From Pseudomonas sivasensis (lineage in GTDB: Bacteria > Pseudomonadota > Gammaproteobacteria > Pseudomonadales > Pseudomonadaceae): DNA of 64,000 bases. Below, piece by piece: positions 33,038-41,745 of the stretch. How positions within the stretch are numbered: position 1 is the stretch's first letter; each line of letters starts with the position of its first letter. The stretch lies in NCBI RefSeq assembly GCF_013778505.1, contig NZ_JAAOWU010000026.1, forward strand, positions 1 to 64,000. The letters are read 5' to 3'. The notes beneath the pieces are model-generated. The model did not search any database. It was not told the origin of the DNA and worked only from the letters and a program-made list of their open reading frames with translations. A program made the translations under genes and the position numbers.

Positions 33038-34305
33038 GCAGCGATAAACTGTTCGGTTCGCCCTTACGCGGCACCGTCGACAACACCGATCACGACGGCC
33101 TCAAACTGGTCCTGCACCGCTACATCATCGATGCCATAGAGGAGTCGGGGAAAAACCTGTTGGAAGGCACGCGCCAATCTTTGGCGCAATTTGTGATGGA
33201 TAAAGTCGCCGAGTACATCACCCGCATGCACCTGGCGATCTCCCGCTATGAAATGGAGCGCCTGGCAGAAGAAATCGTCGACGAACTCACCGGTTTCGGG
33301 CCGCTTGAGGTGCTGCTGCGCGATACATCCGTCACTGAAATCCTGGTCAACGGCCCGCACCGAGTGTTCGTCGAACGCGACGGCCTGCTGCACCAAAGCG
33401 ACCTGCGTTTCATCGACGACCACCATGTGGAGCGGGTCATGCAACGCATCCTCGCACCCTTGGGGCGACGACTGGATGAGTCGTCACCCATGGTCGATGC
33501 GCGGTTGCCGGACGGGAGTCGGGTCAATGCGATCATTCCTCCGATTGCCCTGGACGGCCCCTGCCTGTCGATCCGAAAGTTTCGCAAGGACATGCTCAAA
33601 AGCAGCGACCTGATGGCCATGCAGACCATCGATCAACTGATTTTCGAGTTCTTCCAAGAGGCCGTGGGCAAGCGCTGCAACATCTTGATCAGCGGCGGTA
33701 CCGGCACCGGTAAAACCACGCTGCTGAACATTCTGAGCCAACTGATCAACCCCCATGAGCGGCTCGTCACCATCGAAGATGTGGCCGAACTGCAACTGGG
33801 CCACCCCCACGTAGTACGCCTGGAAACCCGCCCGCCGAATGCCGAAGGGCACGGCGAAGTGAAGGCCAGCGACCTGATTCGCAACGCCCTGCGGATGCGC
33901 CCGGACCGCATCATTCTGGGGGAGATTCGTGGCGTGGAAGTGCTCGATGTACTCACGGCGATGAACACCGGCCACGACGGGTCGATGAGCACCGTGCACG
34001 CCAACAACGCACAGGATGCGCTGCTGCGCCTGGAGACGCTGGTTGGACTCACCGGCCGCGTGGTCGCGGAGAAAACCCTGCGCCAGATGATCTGCGCGGC
34101 ACTGGATGTGGTGATCCAACTGACGCGTTTGCCCGACGGTCGCCGTTGCGTCAGTGAAGTGGTGGAAGTCGTGGGCGTGCGTGATGACGTGTACGTCACC
34201 AACACGCTGTTCCGGCATGACAAGCGCACCGGCTTCGGTTTCCTGCGCGAAGCCATCAACCCCGCCGGCGACAAACTGCGCCGCGAAATCCCGCTGCCGT
34301 TGTAG
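33034..34305 (+). CDS. tadA: Tad secretion ATPase TadA/CpaF
   Basis: A 423-aa hexameric type II/IV secretion ATPase that powers pilus extension (and retraction in some species). Walker A GGTGTGKTT (221-229, Lys227), the Asp box (TIEDVAELQL), Walker B region (RPDRIILGEIRG) and the His box (STVHANN) are all intact. The N-terminal FGPLEVLLRD and ILVNGPHRVFVERDG are CpaF-typical. No separate retraction ATPase is present in the cluster. Confidence 0.96.
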   Translation: MSSDKLFGSPLRGTVDNTDHDGLKLVLHRYIIDAIEESGKNLLEGTRQSLAQFVMDKVAEYITRMHLAISRYEMERLAEEIVDELTGFGPLEVLLRDTSVTEILVNGPHRVFVERDGLLHQSDLRFIDDHHVERVMQRILAPLGRRLDESSPMVDARLPDGSRVNAIIPPIALDGPCLSIRKFRKDMLKSSDLMAMQTIDQLIFEFFQEAVGKRCNILISGGTGTGKTTLLNILSQLINPHERLVTIEDVAELQLGHPHVVRLETRPPNAEGHGEVKASDLIRNALRMRPDRIILGEIRGVEVLDVLTAMNTGHDGSMSTVHANNAQDALLRLETLVGLTGRVVAEKTLRQMICAALDVVIQLTRLPDGRRCVSEVVEVVGVRDDVYVTNTLFRHDKRTGFGFLREAINPAGDKLRREIPLPL

Positions 34306-34315
34306 GAGCCGCCTG

Positions 34316-35200
34316 ATGATCGGTCCGATCCTGCTCGCATTGATCTCTCTGGGCATGCTGTTGCTGGCGACGCACATGATGCGCAGTGGCTTGCGCCAGG
34401 CACAGGCCGAGCGTGTGATGGAGCGACTGGGCCAGGGCCAACCTAAGGCAGTGAATGACAAGGCCGTCGTGACCAGCCTTGAACGTATGTTCATTCGTGC
34501 CGGTCTGGGCAAGCCCACCGAACGCCTGGGGCTATGGCTCATGCTTTGGGGCTTTGGCGTGGCGCTCGGTTTCCTGGCTGCCGAATGGCTGGGCTTGCTG
34601 ACGATGGTCGTACTGCCGCCACTGATCCTGCGGTTCTACCTGGCCCTGCGCTATCAACGCCGTTTGCGTCGGATGATTGAGCAGTTGCCTCAGTTGCTGG
34701 ATCACGCCGTACGCAGCCTCAAATCCGGCCGCACGCTGGCGGACGCCGTGCTGGGTGGCATTGAAGCCAGTGATGACCCGCTGAAGAAGTCCATGGGACG
34801 CATCAAGCGCAATGTCATCCTCGGGGTCAGCCTGCCGGATGCGGTGCACGACTTTGCCGAGTTTTACGAACAGGATGAGCTGCGCCTCTTTGCCCTGGGG
34901 TTGAAGGTCAATCATCGCTATGGCGGCAACGCCAGCGAGTTGCTGGAAAACCTGATCAAAATGATCCGCGAACGGGACCAGGGCGCTCGCCAACTCAGGG
35001 CGATGACGGGGGAGACTCGCGTGACCGCCGTGGTGCTGGCGTTGCTGCCGATCAGCGTGGCCGGTTACTTCCTGGTGACCAACCCAACGTATCTGGTGGG
35101 TATGTGGGCCGATGACAGCGGCAGGTGGATGTTGATTGGTGCCTTCGCCATGCAGGTCTTCGGTTGCATCGCCCTGTGGCGCATGCTGAGGAGCGTCTGA
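34316..35200 (+). CDS. tadB: Tad platform protein TadB
   Basis: A 294-aa inner-membrane protein of the type II secretion F family. N-terminal helices (LLALISLGMLLL, then LGLWLMLWGFGVALGF) and C-terminal helices (VVLALLPISVAGYFLV) bracket the cytoplasmic T2SF domain (QLPQLLDHAVRSLKSGRTL). It pairs with TadC to form the assembly platform that TadA turns. ATG 34316 has AGGAG upstream. Confidence 0.93.
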   Translation: MIGPILLALISLGMLLLATHMMRSGLRQAQAERVMERLGQGQPKAVNDKAVVTSLERMFIRAGLGKPTERLGLWLMLWGFGVALGFLAAEWLGLLTMVVLPPLILRFYLALRYQRRLRRMIEQLPQLLDHAVRSLKSGRTLADAVLGGIEASDDPLKKSMGRIKRNVILGVSLPDAVHDFAEFYEQDELRLFALGLKVNHRYGGNASELLENLIKMIRERDQGARQLRAMTGETRVTAVVLALLPISVAGYFLVTNPTYLVGMWADDSGRWMLIGAFAMQVFGCIALWRMLRSV

Positions 35201-35201
35201 C

Positions 35202-36086
35202 ATGGCCATGTTGATCAGCGCAGTATTGTTTTTCGCGGCGACGTTACTGCTGGTCGGTAACGTCCTCGCTCACCGTCGTCAACAGCGCGTGGTCACCTCG
35301 CGGCTGCAGGGCGAGACCGAGCGTGAAGACAAGATAGGCCGATGGTTGCGCACGCTGGGCAACACCCGGATTGGCCAACGCACCATCAGCCTCGACAACG
35401 AAACCCAAACCCTGCTCAACCGTATTGGCTGGCGCAAGGCCGGGCAGCGCTCGATGTTCGCCGCCTGCCAAGTGGGCGCGCCACTGGTACTGCTGGGCCT
35501 GACGCTGCTGATACAAAGCGTGTTTTTCCCTGATGCGGACCCCGTTTGGCTAGCGCCCTTCCTCGGGCTGGCCACCGGTTACCTGCTGCCCAAGCGCGTG
35601 CTCGCGTCGCTGGCCAAACGGCGCCAGGAGCAGATCACCCAGGAAATCTCGACCTTCATTCCGCTGCTGCGCATCCTGTTTGAATCCGGCATGGCCGTTG
35701 AGCAAACCTTGCGCGTGATGTCCCAAGAAGCGCAAAAGCTGCTGCCGGTACTCACTTCGGAATTGCGCATTGTGCTGGCCAGGGTGGACTCGGGCCTGGA
35801 GCTTGGCGAAGAGTTGAACAAAACCAGCCTGATGCTGAGCGTCGATGAGTTCAGCGACACCTGCACGATTCTGCAACAGCTGCTGCATCAGGGCGGCGGC
35901 GCCATGAAGTCGCTGCAGGCACTCAAGCAACTGCTGGACGACCGGCGCCTGACGCGCATGCAGGAATACATTTCCAAGATGTCGGCCAAGATGTCCGTGG
36001 TCATGATGGTCTTTCTGTTTCCGGCGTTACTGATCGTACTGGCCGGTCCCGGCTTTATCGCCATCTCGAAGGCCATGGGGCCTTGA
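35202..36086 (+). CDS. tadC: Tad platform protein TadC
   Basis: A 294-aa paralogue of TadB with the T2SF domain ITQEISTFIPLLRILFESGM, then VEQTLRVMSQEA, and terminal helices VVMMVFLFPALLIVLAGPG. It starts one base after the tadB stop codon, implying coupled translation and a fixed TadB:TadC ratio. Confidence 0.93.
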   Translation: MAMLISAVLFFAATLLLVGNVLAHRRQQRVVTSRLQGETEREDKIGRWLRTLGNTRIGQRTISLDNETQTLLNRIGWRKAGQRSMFAACQVGAPLVLLGLTLLIQSVFFPDADPVWLAPFLGLATGYLLPKRVLASLAKRRQEQITQEISTFIPLLRILFESGMAVEQTLRVMSQEAQKLLPVLTSELRIVLARVDSGLELGEELNKTSLMLSVDEFSDTCTILQQLLHQGGGAMKSLQALKQLLDDRRLTRMQEYISKMSAKMSVVMMVFLFPALLIVLAGPGFIAISKAMGP

Positions 36087-36097
36087 AAGGACAACCG

Positions 36098-36838
36098 ATG
36101 AAAACACTGATTGCCGCGTGCAGTTTGTTGCTCATGAGCGGCTGCGCGAACCTGGGCCAGACGCCTTGGTCCGGGTTCGCCGCTAACGGCAGTTGCTCCA
36201 AGCCCAGCGCCGACCAGGAGCTTTCGCTGAACCTCGCCGACGACATGGCCAACGACGGCAAGCTGCACGCCAGCCTGGCCAATCTGCAAAATCTGCCGGA
36301 CTCCTTGCCTCAAGTACGCTTGCGCAAAGCAAAGGTCTACCGGCTGTTAGGGCGCAACGACGCAGAGCCGTTGTACAAAACTCTGCTGGGTACATGCTTG
36401 TCGGCTGAAGGCGAACATGGACTCGGGCAACTCGCCGTCGCCAAGGGCGACAACGGTAAAGCCCTGGCCCATTTGCAACGGGCCGCCCAGCTCTCGCCTA
36501 CCGATGAAAAAATCCGCAATGACTTAGGAGTGGTCTACCTCAACCAACTGCGTATGGACGATGCACGTTTCGAGTTCCTCACCGCCATGGAGCTCAACCA
36601 GAGCAATCAGTTGGCCGCCATTAACCTGGTCACCCTGCTGATCTACCAGGACAACTGGGGGCAGGCCGCGCAAGTGGTCAGTCGCATGGGGTTGAGCCCC
36701 GTTCAAGTCAGCCAGGCCCAGGCCCGGGCGCAGCAACTCAAGCGTTCGCCTGCGTCGCCCGCCAAGGATCAAATAGCGGCGGTCAGAGATGCCTTGCAGG
36801 CGCCTATCAAGTCAGTCAATCAGGGAGAATCCAGATGA
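36098..36838 (+). CDS. tadD: TPR lipoprotein TadD
   Basis: A 246-aa outer-membrane lipoprotein: signal MKTLIAACSLLLMSGC with the lipobox Cys at residue 16. At least three TPR-like helical repeats follow (ALAHLQRAAQLSPTDEKIRN, DARFEFLTAMELNQSNQLAA). TadD is thought to act as a pilotin-like factor for the RcpA secretin. ATG 36098 has AAAGGACAACC upstream. It overlaps the next gene by 4 bp. Confidence 0.9.
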   Translation: MKTLIAACSLLLMSGCANLGQTPWSGFAANGSCSKPSADQELSLNLADDMANDGKLHASLANLQNLPDSLPQVRLRKAKVYRLLGRNDAEPLYKTLLGTCLSAEGEHGLGQLAVAKGDNGKALAHLQRAAQLSPTDEKIRNDLGVVYLNQLRMDDARFEFLTAMELNQSNQLAAINLVTLLIYQDNWGQAAQVVSRMGLSPVQVSQAQARAQQLKRSPASPAKDQIAAVRDALQAPIKSVNQGESR

Positions 36839-37107
36839 AACTCGCATTGCTCGCCAACCTGCTGCTGGCAACGCTGCCACTGACCGCCATGGCCATTGAG
36901 CCCGGCCCGTCTTCGCCTCAACAGAAACAGACCGAAGGCTGGCTACAGCTGCAGGTCAGCGGCCAACTGGCGTCGTCCAAGCCGCAGAAGGCGACCCCCG
37001 CTGAACGCGAGGGCGCCATGCTGCGCCTGATAGAGAGCTACAAGCACCCTATTCCTGAGTACTACGATCAGAAACAAGGCGGTACCTCGCCGAGCGGTAG
37101 CAACTAG
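36835..37107 (+). CDS. DUF3613 exported protein
   Basis: A 90-aa protein with signal peptide MKLALLANLLLATLPLTAMA and a short mature part (WLQLQVSGQLASSKPQKATP, then EREGAMLRLIESYKHPIPEY) that resembles DUF3613, the family of P. aeruginosa PA4298 in the same Tad position. It is coupled to tadD by ATGA and is the last gene of the operon. Its 3' end overlaps the convergent pprB by 4 bp. Role unknown, presumably in pilus biogenesis. Confidence 0.83.
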   Translation: MKLALLANLLLATLPLTAMAIEPGPSSPQQKQTEGWLQLQVSGQLASSKPQKATPAEREGAMLRLIESYKHPIPEYYDQKQGGTSPSGSN

Positions 37108-37892
37108 TGGGCGGTCACCCGCTGGCGTATCGCCGAATTGCTCGGTGACAGCGCCAGCGCCAACTGCGTGCGGTTATGCATATGGGTGAGGCGCAACACC
37201 TGGGAAACGTAGAGCTTCACCGTGTTTTCAGTGATGCCCAGCTCACAGGCAATCTGGTAGTTGGTCTGCCCCTTGCCCACCAGCCGTGCAACGTCCAATT
37301 GACGCGGTGACAGCTGTTTGAAAATAACCGGCATCTCCACATCAAGTGCTTCACCCTCCCCCTGCGCCTCGGTGGCGCTGATGGAGGATTGAGGGTTGCT
37401 ACGCACCTTGTCGAGATCGTGATAAAGGTCATCGATGGACGCCGACAGGTATTGCAGCTTCTGGTTCAGGTGCCCCAGCTCAAGGCTTTTATGCCGTTCC
37501 TGCAGCACCGCCTCCTGACGTTGCAACCCTTCGAGCAACTCGGGGAGATTGATCGGTTTTTGATAATAGTCCGCGATTCCTGCGCGCAGGGCCTTGATGA
37601 CATCTTGTTTGTCGGCGCGCCCCGTCAGCATGATGGATTCAAAGGCACGCTGTTTACCGGCCAAACGCTGCAACGCCTGCACCAACTCGATACCGTCCAT
37701 TTCCGGCATATGCAGGTCGCACAGCACCAGGCCGATGTCAGCGTCTTCGCTGAAACGTTTTACAGCCTGGAGGCTGGAATGGCATGGGATGCAGCGATAG
37801 CCGCTGCTTTCGAGGTATTCGCACAGCTCTTCCACGATCAAAGGTTGATCATCGACAACGAGCACTTTCACTAGAGAGGTAAGCTTGTTCAC
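37104..37892 (-). CDS. pprB: Response regulator PprB (receiver plus LuxR-type HTH)
   Basis: A 262-aa regulator. The receiver has VDDQ, phospho-acceptor Asp in CDLHMPEMDG, MLTG and QKPIN. A middle linker follows, then a LuxR/NarL helix-turn-helix (LSPRQLDVARLVGKGQTNYQ, then ITENTVKLYVSQVL). It matches P. aeruginosa PprB, which activates flp-tad, bapA and cupE genes. I chose GTG 37892 because GGAG lies six bases upstream; ATG 37904 (four residues longer) is possible. Its cognate kinase PprA is encoded at 39004. Confidence 0.92.
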   Translation of the reverse strand: MNKLTSLVKVLVVDDQPLIVEELCEYLESSGYRCIPCHSSLQAVKRFSEDADIGLVLCDLHMPEMDGIELVQALQRLAGKQRAFESIMLTGRADKQDVIKALRAGIADYYQKPINLPELLEGLQRQEAVLQERHKSLELGHLNQKLQYLSASIDDLYHDLDKVRSNPQSSISATEAQGEGEALDVEMPVIFKQLSPRQLDVARLVGKGQTNYQIACELGITENTVKLYVSQVLRLTHMHNRTQLALALSPSNSAIRQRVTAH

Positions 37893-38008
37893 GCGCGACT
37901 CCATGCCTGGGCAAGCCAAAGACCAACCGTTCCATTCCAACCGCTTATTTTCCGTACAACTCACCCTTAAACGTAGACGTACTTTCTTACTATGTACATA
38001 GCACTAGG

Positions 38009-38494
38009 CTACGTCACGACTAATGGGATCCAAGCCCAAGCGAGTACAAATCCGACGAATAAAAAGGGCGCAAATGGCTGTTTGTTTGACGCCTGCGGCT
38101 CAAGGTGACAAAGAGCGCTTCTAACTCCTTGATTCATCAGCGGCCACATCCTGGGCGCCACCAACAACCACGCAACGCTCGCCAGCCCTGCGCCGACAAA
38201 CGTGCCGAGCAAGTACTGGCTGTTGGTTGCCAACGCCAACGCCGCCAATAACTTCACATCCGCCGCGCCCAGCCGACCTAAGGCATAACCGGGCAAGGTA
38301 AACAGCAGCGCCAGGGTAAACGCCCATCCGCCCTCGGCAGCGGATGCCCCTAGCCAGGTGGACCCGCTCCAGAGCAAATAAACCAACGCCAGCAGCAGCC
38401 CACCCCACGTCAGGCGGTTGGCGATCTGGCGTTGACGGATATCTTGCACGGCGCATAACGCCAGCCAAACAAACAGCAACAGGCTATGAATCAC
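38009..38494 (-). CDS. fppA: Type IVb prepilin peptidase FppA/TadV
   Basis: A 161-aa membrane aspartyl protease of family A24, the short TadV/CpaA class without the N-terminal methylase domain of PilD. Catalytic Asp residues lie in VQDIRQRQIANRL and in GAADVKLLAALAL (the GxGD site, here GAAD). It should cleave Flp and the TadE-like pseudopilin after the Gly of G-X4-E. It lies between pprB and the divergent TadE-like gene. Confidence 0.92.
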   Translation of the reverse strand: MIHSLLLFVWLALCAVQDIRQRQIANRLTWGGLLLALVYLLWSGSTWLGASAAEGGWAFTLALLFTLPGYALGRLGAADVKLLAALALATNSQYLLGTFVGAGLASVAWLLVAPRMWPLMNQGVRSALCHLEPQASNKQPFAPFLFVGFVLAWAWIPLVVT

Positions 38495-38566
38495 GTAAAA
38501 AAAATCCCTTTTCGCTGAATGATTCTATGCTGATATCAGGTAGTGGTTGTCAGGGTAGACGCAGTC

Positions 38567-39007
38567 ATGAAAAAGGGCCTCCCTAGAAAACAGAAAGGTG
38601 CCGCCGCGCTTGAGTTCGCGATGGTATTCATGATTTTTTTTGCCGTGTTTTATGGTTTGGTCAGTTACAGCCTGCCGTTACTGCTGCTGCAATCGTTCAA
38701 CCAGGCAACGGCAGAAGGTGTAAGACGCGGCGTGGCGCTTGACCCTACGACGCCTGGCTACACCGATGCGCTGAAAACCCGCGCGATCAGTGCCGCCCAG
38801 GCGCAATTGCAGTGGCTGCCGCCGGCCTTCAAATTCGTACCGGCCTATGTCACAGCAGACTATTCGGGCACCGGGATGCTGACCGTACGAATCAATTACC
38901 CCTCCGACAACCTCAAGAGCGTTCTGCCCTTCCTGGTCCTGCCGGGCTTCGGCACTGTGCCCAACTTGCCTACGACACTCTCGGCCCAAGCGAGCCTGCA
39001 GTTTTGA
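38567..39007 (+). CDS. TadE-like minor pseudopilin
   Basis: A 146-aa protein with a short basic leader and the cleavage site KG|AAALEF (Glu at +5), then a hydrophobic helix (AMVFMIFFAVFYGLVSYSLP), the TadE/TadF pattern. It is equivalent to P. aeruginosa PA4294 in position. Start ATG 38567 has CAGGG upstream. The stop codon overlaps the proposed TTG start of pprA by 4 bp (TTGA), giving translational coupling between pseudopilin and kinase. Confidence 0.86.
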   Translation: MKKGLPRKQKGAAALEFAMVFMIFFAVFYGLVSYSLPLLLLQSFNQATAEGVRRGVALDPTTPGYTDALKTRAISAAQAQLQWLPPAFKFVPAYVTADYSGTGMLTVRINYPSDNLKSVLPFLVLPGFGTVPNLPTTLSAQASLQF

Positions 39008-41745
39008 ACTCGGGGGAAAGGTTTTTCGATCGACTCCTAGGCCGTCCTCCGGGTATCTCTGCTTCGCCAGCACACGCCCCCGCGAACGCCGGCCTGCACA
39101 TTTATCTGGATAATCAGGGTCGCGTGCTGCAAACCGACGGCGCGCTGCGCCATCGCTTGGCGAAAACAACCGACCCGCAACAACCGATGCCACTGCTGGA
39201 CTATGTAGATGCCCACAGCGCCGTGGTGATCGAGGGCTGCCCCGGCGACTGGCAAGGACAAACCCTGGACCTGGATTTCAAGGCGCATGCGGGGCGCGTC
39301 CTGCAAACCCGAGGCTGGATTCAACCTCAAGGTGATGGCTGGGTATTACAACTGCTCGACATCGGCGACTTGATTGCCCACCGCAATCAAGCTGAAACCC
39401 GCGAACAGAATCAGTACCTGAGTGCCCAGATCAGTGAGCGACTGTGGGTTTGCAGCCTGGCGCGCCTGCCCGAGGAGCTCCAAGACAACCTGCAAAGCAT
39501 TGCGCAATGCTTGCAGATTCCCTGTGTCGCCATTGCCCTGCTCGATAGCCAGGAGCAGGGTTGGTTGATCCACAGCCACTATCGCGCACACGATGCACCG
39601 GCCCTGTGGCACGACGGACAGCCCCTGGGAACCGCGCTGGACAGCCTCGACGGCAAGACCCCCTTGAACCTGACCCTGAACCATGGCCACAGCGAGCACC
39701 CGCGTTTGCAGGGCATTTTCAACAATGCCGCAGGCTTCCTGGTGCCCTACCGTGACGACCATGGCGTTGCCGCCTGGCTGCTTTGCGGGTTTTATCGCGG
39801 CGAAGAAAAGGCCAGTGACCGTGACTGGCTACAACTGACCGCCGCCATCGCCGCCCCATTACTCAGCCGCCTTCGCGAGCAGCGTCATCAGCAGCAACTT
39901 GACCGGCTGGAAGCGTTGCAGGGGTTACTGGGCACCGGTTGGTGGGAACTCCAACCAGACACTGAAGAGATCCAGCTGGCACCGCAGTTGTTACAGCACC
40001 TGAGCCCCAACCACAGCACCCCGCGCATGGCCCTGACAGACTGGCTGATGCTGATCCACCCCGCTGACCGCCAGGAGCTCGCCAGTCGCCTGCAAGACTT
40101 GCAGACAGCGAGCAAACCGGTGTCCACCAGCGTACGTCTGCATCGTATGGACGCCGCACAAAACCCCCTTTGGTACCGCGTTCAAGGCCAAGCGTTAGGG
40201 GTGGGAAGCACACGGCGGCTGATCGGCTTCATGCTGGATATCAGCGATATAAAAAACCAGCAGCATCAAGCCGCCGCCGCTCACGCAAGGCTGGACAACC
40301 TGATCGCCAGCTCACCTGCAATCATCTACGTACAACGGTATGTCGAAGGCACCCTGCAGCCGCTGTTTTTCAGCGACAGCCTGCTGCCTCTACTTGGCCG
40401 CACCCTCGAAGAATGCACGCCGGCCAGTCTTATCGAATGGATTCATCCCGATGACCGTGACCTCTACTTCGAGCGCACTCGCCAACTGCTTCGCGAAGGC
40501 AACGTGCGCAGCCGCTACCGCGTTCGCGATAAACACGGCGTAGACCATTGGTTGCTCGACGAAGCCAAGCTGCTGCGCGATGAACTGGGTCTACCGGTAG
40601 AGGCCGTCGGGCTATGGCTGGACGTCACCGAAGCGACCCTGGCCGCCGAACAGATCAAAAAGAGCGAAGAGCGCTATCGCATCCTGGTGGAAGACTCCCC
40701 GGCCATGATCTGCCGCTACCGACCAGACCTGACCCTGACCTTCGGCAACACACCGCTGGCCAACTATCTGGAATGTTTGCCCACGCAGCTGCCGGGGATG
40801 AACCTGGGGCATTGGTTGTCGGTAGAGCAGCGCCAAGCCTTTGAGCAGCGCATCAACCAACTGACTCCGGAGTTCCCGGTCAGCACCGCCGAAATCAGCC
40901 TGGAACTGCCTGGCCGCGAGCATGCCTGGTGGGTCTGGTCGGACCGCGGGGTGTTTGATGAGCGCGGCGCGCTGGTGGAAGTGCAAGCCGTAGGCCGGGA
41001 TAACACGGAAGTGCGCCGCTCCCAGCAACAGCTGACCCAAAGCGCCAAGATGGCCACCCTCGGCGAAATGGCTACGGGCCTGGCGCATGAAATCAACCAA
41101 CCGCTGAACGTGATGCGCATGGCCATCGTCAACGTGCTCAAGCGCCTGAGTAGCGGCAACGCAGACGTCGATTACCTCACCGAAAAACTTCAGCGCATCG
41201 ACGCCCAAGTGCTGCGCGCGGCGCGGGTGGTGGACCATATGCGGGTGTTTGGGCGCCGCTCGGAAATCGAGCAGCAGCCCTTCGACCCGGCACAGGCGGT
41301 GGAGGGCACGCTGTCGATGCTCAGCGAAGGCTTGAAGGGCAAAGGCATGGACCTGCGCGTCACCCCGGTGGACTTCACCGTGCAGGTCAAAGGCTACGTC
41401 GACCAGTTGGAACAAGTACTGATCAACCTGATGGTCAACGCCCGTGATGCACTGCTGAGCAATCGCGAACATAACCCGGCACTGCGCCCTTGGATCGCAC
41501 TGCATTGCGAGCACGACAGCCGCCACGTGCGGATCTGGGTCGAGGACAACGGCGGCGGTATTGACCCTCGCCTGCTGGAACGGATTTTCGAACCGTTCTT
41601 CACCACCAAGCCGATTGGCGTGGGCACGGGGCTGGGGTTGTCGGTGAGCTACGGAATTGTGGAAAACATGGGCGGCCGGCTGAGCGTCGTCAACGGCGCA
41701 GAAGGCGCCAGGTTTTGTGTGGAGTTACCGATCGTGGAGGCTTAA
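39004..41745 (+). CDS. pprA: Sensor histidine kinase PprA
   Basis: About 913 aa. An N-terminal sensing part with a GAF-like region (residues about 140-300) and several PAS domains (for example HPADRQELASRLQ and HPDDRDLYFERTR) is followed by HisKA with the phospho-His in LAHEINQPLN (about residue 695) and HATPase_c with NARDAL, DNGGGID, FEPFFTTK and GTGLGLS. There is no membrane helix, so it is cytosolic. The phosphotransfer partner is PprB. No ATG exists near the expected start; TTG at 39004 overlaps the preceding stop codon and gives a length close to P. aeruginosa PprA. It ends tail-to-tail with tadG. Confidence 0.87.
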   Translation: MNSGERFFDRLLGRPPGISASPAHAPANAGLHIYLDNQGRVLQTDGALRHRLAKTTDPQQPMPLLDYVDAHSAVVIEGCPGDWQGQTLDLDFKAHAGRVLQTRGWIQPQGDGWVLQLLDIGDLIAHRNQAETREQNQYLSAQISERLWVCSLARLPEELQDNLQSIAQCLQIPCVAIALLDSQEQGWLIHSHYRAHDAPALWHDGQPLGTALDSLDGKTPLNLTLNHGHSEHPRLQGIFNNAAGFLVPYRDDHGVAAWLLCGFYRGEEKASDRDWLQLTAAIAAPLLSRLREQRHQQQLDRLEALQGLLGTGWWELQPDTEEIQLAPQLLQHLSPNHSTPRMALTDWLMLIHPADRQELASRLQDLQTASKPVSTSVRLHRMDAAQNPLWYRVQGQALGVGSTRRLIGFMLDISDIKNQQHQAAAAHARLDNLIASSPAIIYVQRYVEGTLQPLFFSDSLLPLLGRTLEECTPASLIEWIHPDDRDLYFERTRQLLREGNVRSRYRVRDKHGVDHWLLDEAKLLRDELGLPVEAVGLWLDVTEATLAAEQIKKSEERYRILVEDSPAMICRYRPDLTLTFGNTPLANYLECLPTQLPGMNLGHWLSVEQRQAFEQRINQLTPEFPVSTAEISLELPGREHAWWVWSDRGVFDERGALVEVQAVGRDNTEVRRSQQQLTQSAKMATLGEMATGLAHEINQPLNVMRMAIVNVLKRLSSGNADVDYLTEKLQRIDAQVLRAARVVDHMRVFGRRSEIEQQPFDPAQAVEGTLSMLSEGLKGKGMDLRVTPVDFTVQVKGYVDQLEQVLINLMVNARDALLSNREHNPALRPWIALHCEHDSRHVRIWVEDNGGGIDPRLLERIFEPFFTTKPIGVGTGLGLSVSYGIVENMGGRLSVVNGAEGARFCVELPIVEA

